8,587 bases of DNA from Planctomycetaceae bacterium (GTDB taxonomy: Bacteria; Planctomycetota; Planctomycetia; Isosphaerales; Isosphaeraceae). The stretch covers positions 1 through 8,587 of the forward strand of contig JAFANO010000424.1 of assembly GCA_019232645.1 (NCBI GenBank), given 5' to 3'. This document shows positions 7,502 to 8,587 of this stretch, one piece after another. Position numbers and translations under genes: made by a program. The notes under the pieces were generated by a model that did no database searches, was not told where the DNA came from, and saw nothing but the letters and a program-made list of their open reading frames with translations. Within the stretch, counting starts at the first letter, position 1. Each line of letters begins with the position of its first letter.

Positions 7502-8053
7502 TCACGCGGCGTCTTGGTTCGGCTCGAGAATCACCCGATGCCCCATCCGTTCCAAGCGCTTCACGAGATCGCGTATCAGGCGTTCCGGGTTCAGGTTGTC
7601 CAAGTCGTCGGCTCCTACACTCTTGGAGACGGCTCCATCCTTGATCACATGGTAGATGATCGCCAAGGGCGTATGGCCGGTGGCGACCAAGGCGCGCTTC
7701 TTCCCCCGACGCCCCCCAGTCGGCGGAACTGCGAAGACAGGTACGTCGCTTTGGTGTGACTGGCCGCCCAGGCGGCTTGAGTCAACGTCCGCCGCAGCCA
7801 ACGATTCCCCCGAAAGGTTCGGCCGCTTGGGGAAATGCCGGCGGATTGGTGGCTGCCCGGACAGACGCCGGCCCACGAACTGAGGTGCGCGGCGCTGGGA
7901 GAGGCCGTCAGATCATGGCCCAATTCCGCGATCAGATTCTCCGCCGTGCGAGGGTCCACCCCAGGAATGGTCATCAGCCACTGGATCGCTTCCTCGAACG
8001 GAGCGGTCAGCTCCGCGATCCGGGCGTTGAGCAGAGCGATCAGCAACCCCGTT
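7502..8053 (-). pseudogene. IS110-family transposase remnant (Transposase_20 part), truncated and frameshifted
   Basis: The minus strand encodes the C-terminal half of an IS110-family transposase, split over two frames. The upstream frame (about 8053 down to 7712) reads LMTIPGVDPRTAENLIAELG, then LSSWAGVCPG, SAGISPSGRTFRGNRWLR and QAAWAASHTKATYLSSQFRRL. This is the Transposase_20 helix-hairpin plus serine block of the family. The downstream frame (about 7711 to 7502) continues with GKKRALVATGHTPLAIIYHVIKDG and ends in RLERMGHRVILEP and TGA. The frames join at a run of six C on the plus strand (7712-7717); one extra base there would restore LGGRRGKKRA. The N-terminal DEDD (RuvC-like) domain, about half of the usual 330-420 aa, is missing. 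The element cannot move by itself. If it belongs to the IS110 subgroup, the bridge-RNA region upstream of the gene is lost too. Confidence 0.88.
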
Positions 8054-8156
8054 GGCTGCAATTTTACACATCTTGGCAAATTTAGGTAGGAAGGGATCTA
8101 TGGGTAACAACAATGCAAAGCGCCTCGTTTTTGTTAAGATAGGTAAAATAGCCGCC
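8054..8156. repeat. 103-bp AT-rich unit with imperfect 27-bp inverted ends
   Basis: The left end (8054-8080, starting GGCTGCAATTTTAC) matches the reverse complement of the right end (8130-8156, starting GGCGGCTATTTTACC) at 21 of 27 positions, 23 counting G·U pairs. The core ATTTTACnnATCTTnnCAAA is shared. The enclosed 49 bp carry no gene. Composition is far more AT-rich than the surroundings. It lies exactly where similarity to the IS110 transposase stops. Candidate identities are a small non-autonomous element (MITE-like), a fused pair of ends left by a deleted insertion sequence, or a structured RNA. I see no clear target-site duplication. Confidence 0.5.
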
Positions 8157-8163
8157 AAATGAG

Positions 8164-8191
8164 TTGCATCCGATCAAATCCGTTCTATAAA
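8164..8191 (+). promoter_or_regulatory. Candidate sigma-70-like promoter for the downstream extracellular-protein gene
   Basis: TTGCAT (8164-8169) and TATAAA (8186-8191) are separated by 16 bp in an AT-rich patch. This would give a leader of about 175-180 nt before the ATG at 8376. The -10 matches consensus at five of six bases, the -35 at only three. The leader (8192-8375) is GC-rich, holds a small hairpin (CTCGGG 8275-8280 with CCCGAG 8286-8291) and no other gene. Confidence 0.35.
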
Positions 8192-8375
8192 ATAAGGACA
8201 TCCAATCGTTCCAGGAGGGAGGGCCGATCGGGCCGAGAGATTCCGGCTCCGCGATTGATAGCGAGGCGGGGCATCTCGGGGGACTCCCGAGGCGCTCTGG
8301 AACGCCCGGACCGAAGGTTGCGAATCTTCGTATCGATTCCTTCTGATTGTGCGAGGTGGTGAGCGAGACCATCTG

Positions 8376-8587
8376 ATGACGCACCGAGGTGAGTGTGCAT
8401 CCCGCCCCCTGGTGGCGCGCAAGCTCCATGTCGAGCTGCTGGAGGACCGGCGCCTCCTCAGCGGACTGTGGCAACCCTCGGCCCCGCAACCGGCCCCGTT
8501 CGGGGCCGCGCCCAACGACTCCCTCTCACCCGGGCCGGCGATCCCCGGGCCGCTGGATCATGGCCTCGGACACCCATTCGATGCCCG
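8376..8587 (+). CDS. N-terminus of a planctomycete extracellular protein (LEDRRLLSG motif), 3' cut by window end
   Basis: The open frame from ATG 8376 runs off the window after 70 codons. Residues 16-30 read KLHVELLEDRRLLSG. This ELLEDRRLLS block is the hallmark of the planctomycete extracellular motif (Pfam Planc_extracel), found near the N-terminus of large predicted surface or secreted proteins in this phylum, where it seems to act as an export-related tag. What follows (about 33-70) is Pro/Ala/Gly/Ser-rich and low in complexity, as is usual directly after the motif. The frame is open from 8262, so GTG 8349 is an alternative start; ATG 8376 is preferred because it leaves the motif at its usual distance of about 20 residues. 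The Shine-Dalgarno signal is weak. What the rest of the protein does cannot be seen. Confidence 0.8.
   Translation, partial: MTHRGECASRPLVARKLHVELLEDRRLLSGLWQPSAPQPAPFGAAPNDSLSPGPAIPGPLDHGLGHPFDA

Noticed and set aside
7913..8158. A minus-strand 81-codon frame beginning MAAILPILTKTRRFALLLP, resembling a small membrane peptide.
   Set aside because: It begins inside the inverted-repeat unit and then reads the IS110 transposase region out of frame. There is no ribosome site, so it is most likely fortuitous.

Overview
The window is high-GC DNA with a strong third-position G/C bias. It most likely comes from the phylum Planctomycetota, probably the Isosphaeraceae/Gemmatales side. The best marker is the last gene: its N-terminus carries the LEDRRLLSG motif typical of large planctomycete extracellular proteins. 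The very long multi-domain periplasmic amidohydrolase, the sparse gene packing and the decayed IS110 copy also fit. The lineage is inferred from motifs; no marker gene such as rRNA is present.

Layout. (1) 2-898 (+): the 3' part of a DinG-type helicase gene, with its upstream part outside the window. It contains an in-frame direct duplication with a 444-bp period. (2) 899-1212: intergenic, with a compact 28-nt hairpin and the leader of the next gene. (3) 1213-5523 (+): a 1436-aa secreted protein built of three amidohydrolase modules. Only the middle module keeps the metal-binding histidines. (4) 5524-5598: a short convergent gap with a possible terminator hairpin. (5) 5599-6060 (-): a stand-alone receiver-like domain lacking the usual phosphoacceptor Asp and conserved Lys. 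(6) 6061-6931: about 870 bp with no gene I can defend. (7) 6932-7468 (+): a small exported protein of unknown function with a near-ideal ribosome binding site. (8) 7502-8053 (-): a decayed IS110-family transposase, 5'-truncated and frameshifted. (9) 8054-8156: an AT-rich imperfect inverted repeat that abuts the truncated transposase end. (10) 8157-8375: a promoter/leader region. (11) 8376-end (+): the start of a planctomycete extracellular protein.

The genes do not form an obvious pathway or operon; most stand alone with their own upstream regions. I see no phage module, CRISPR array, toxin-antitoxin pair or biosynthetic cluster. The most interesting items are the degenerate-active-degenerate amidohydrolase triplet, the helicase duplication (which could be an assembly artefact), and the inverted repeat beside the IS110 remnant.
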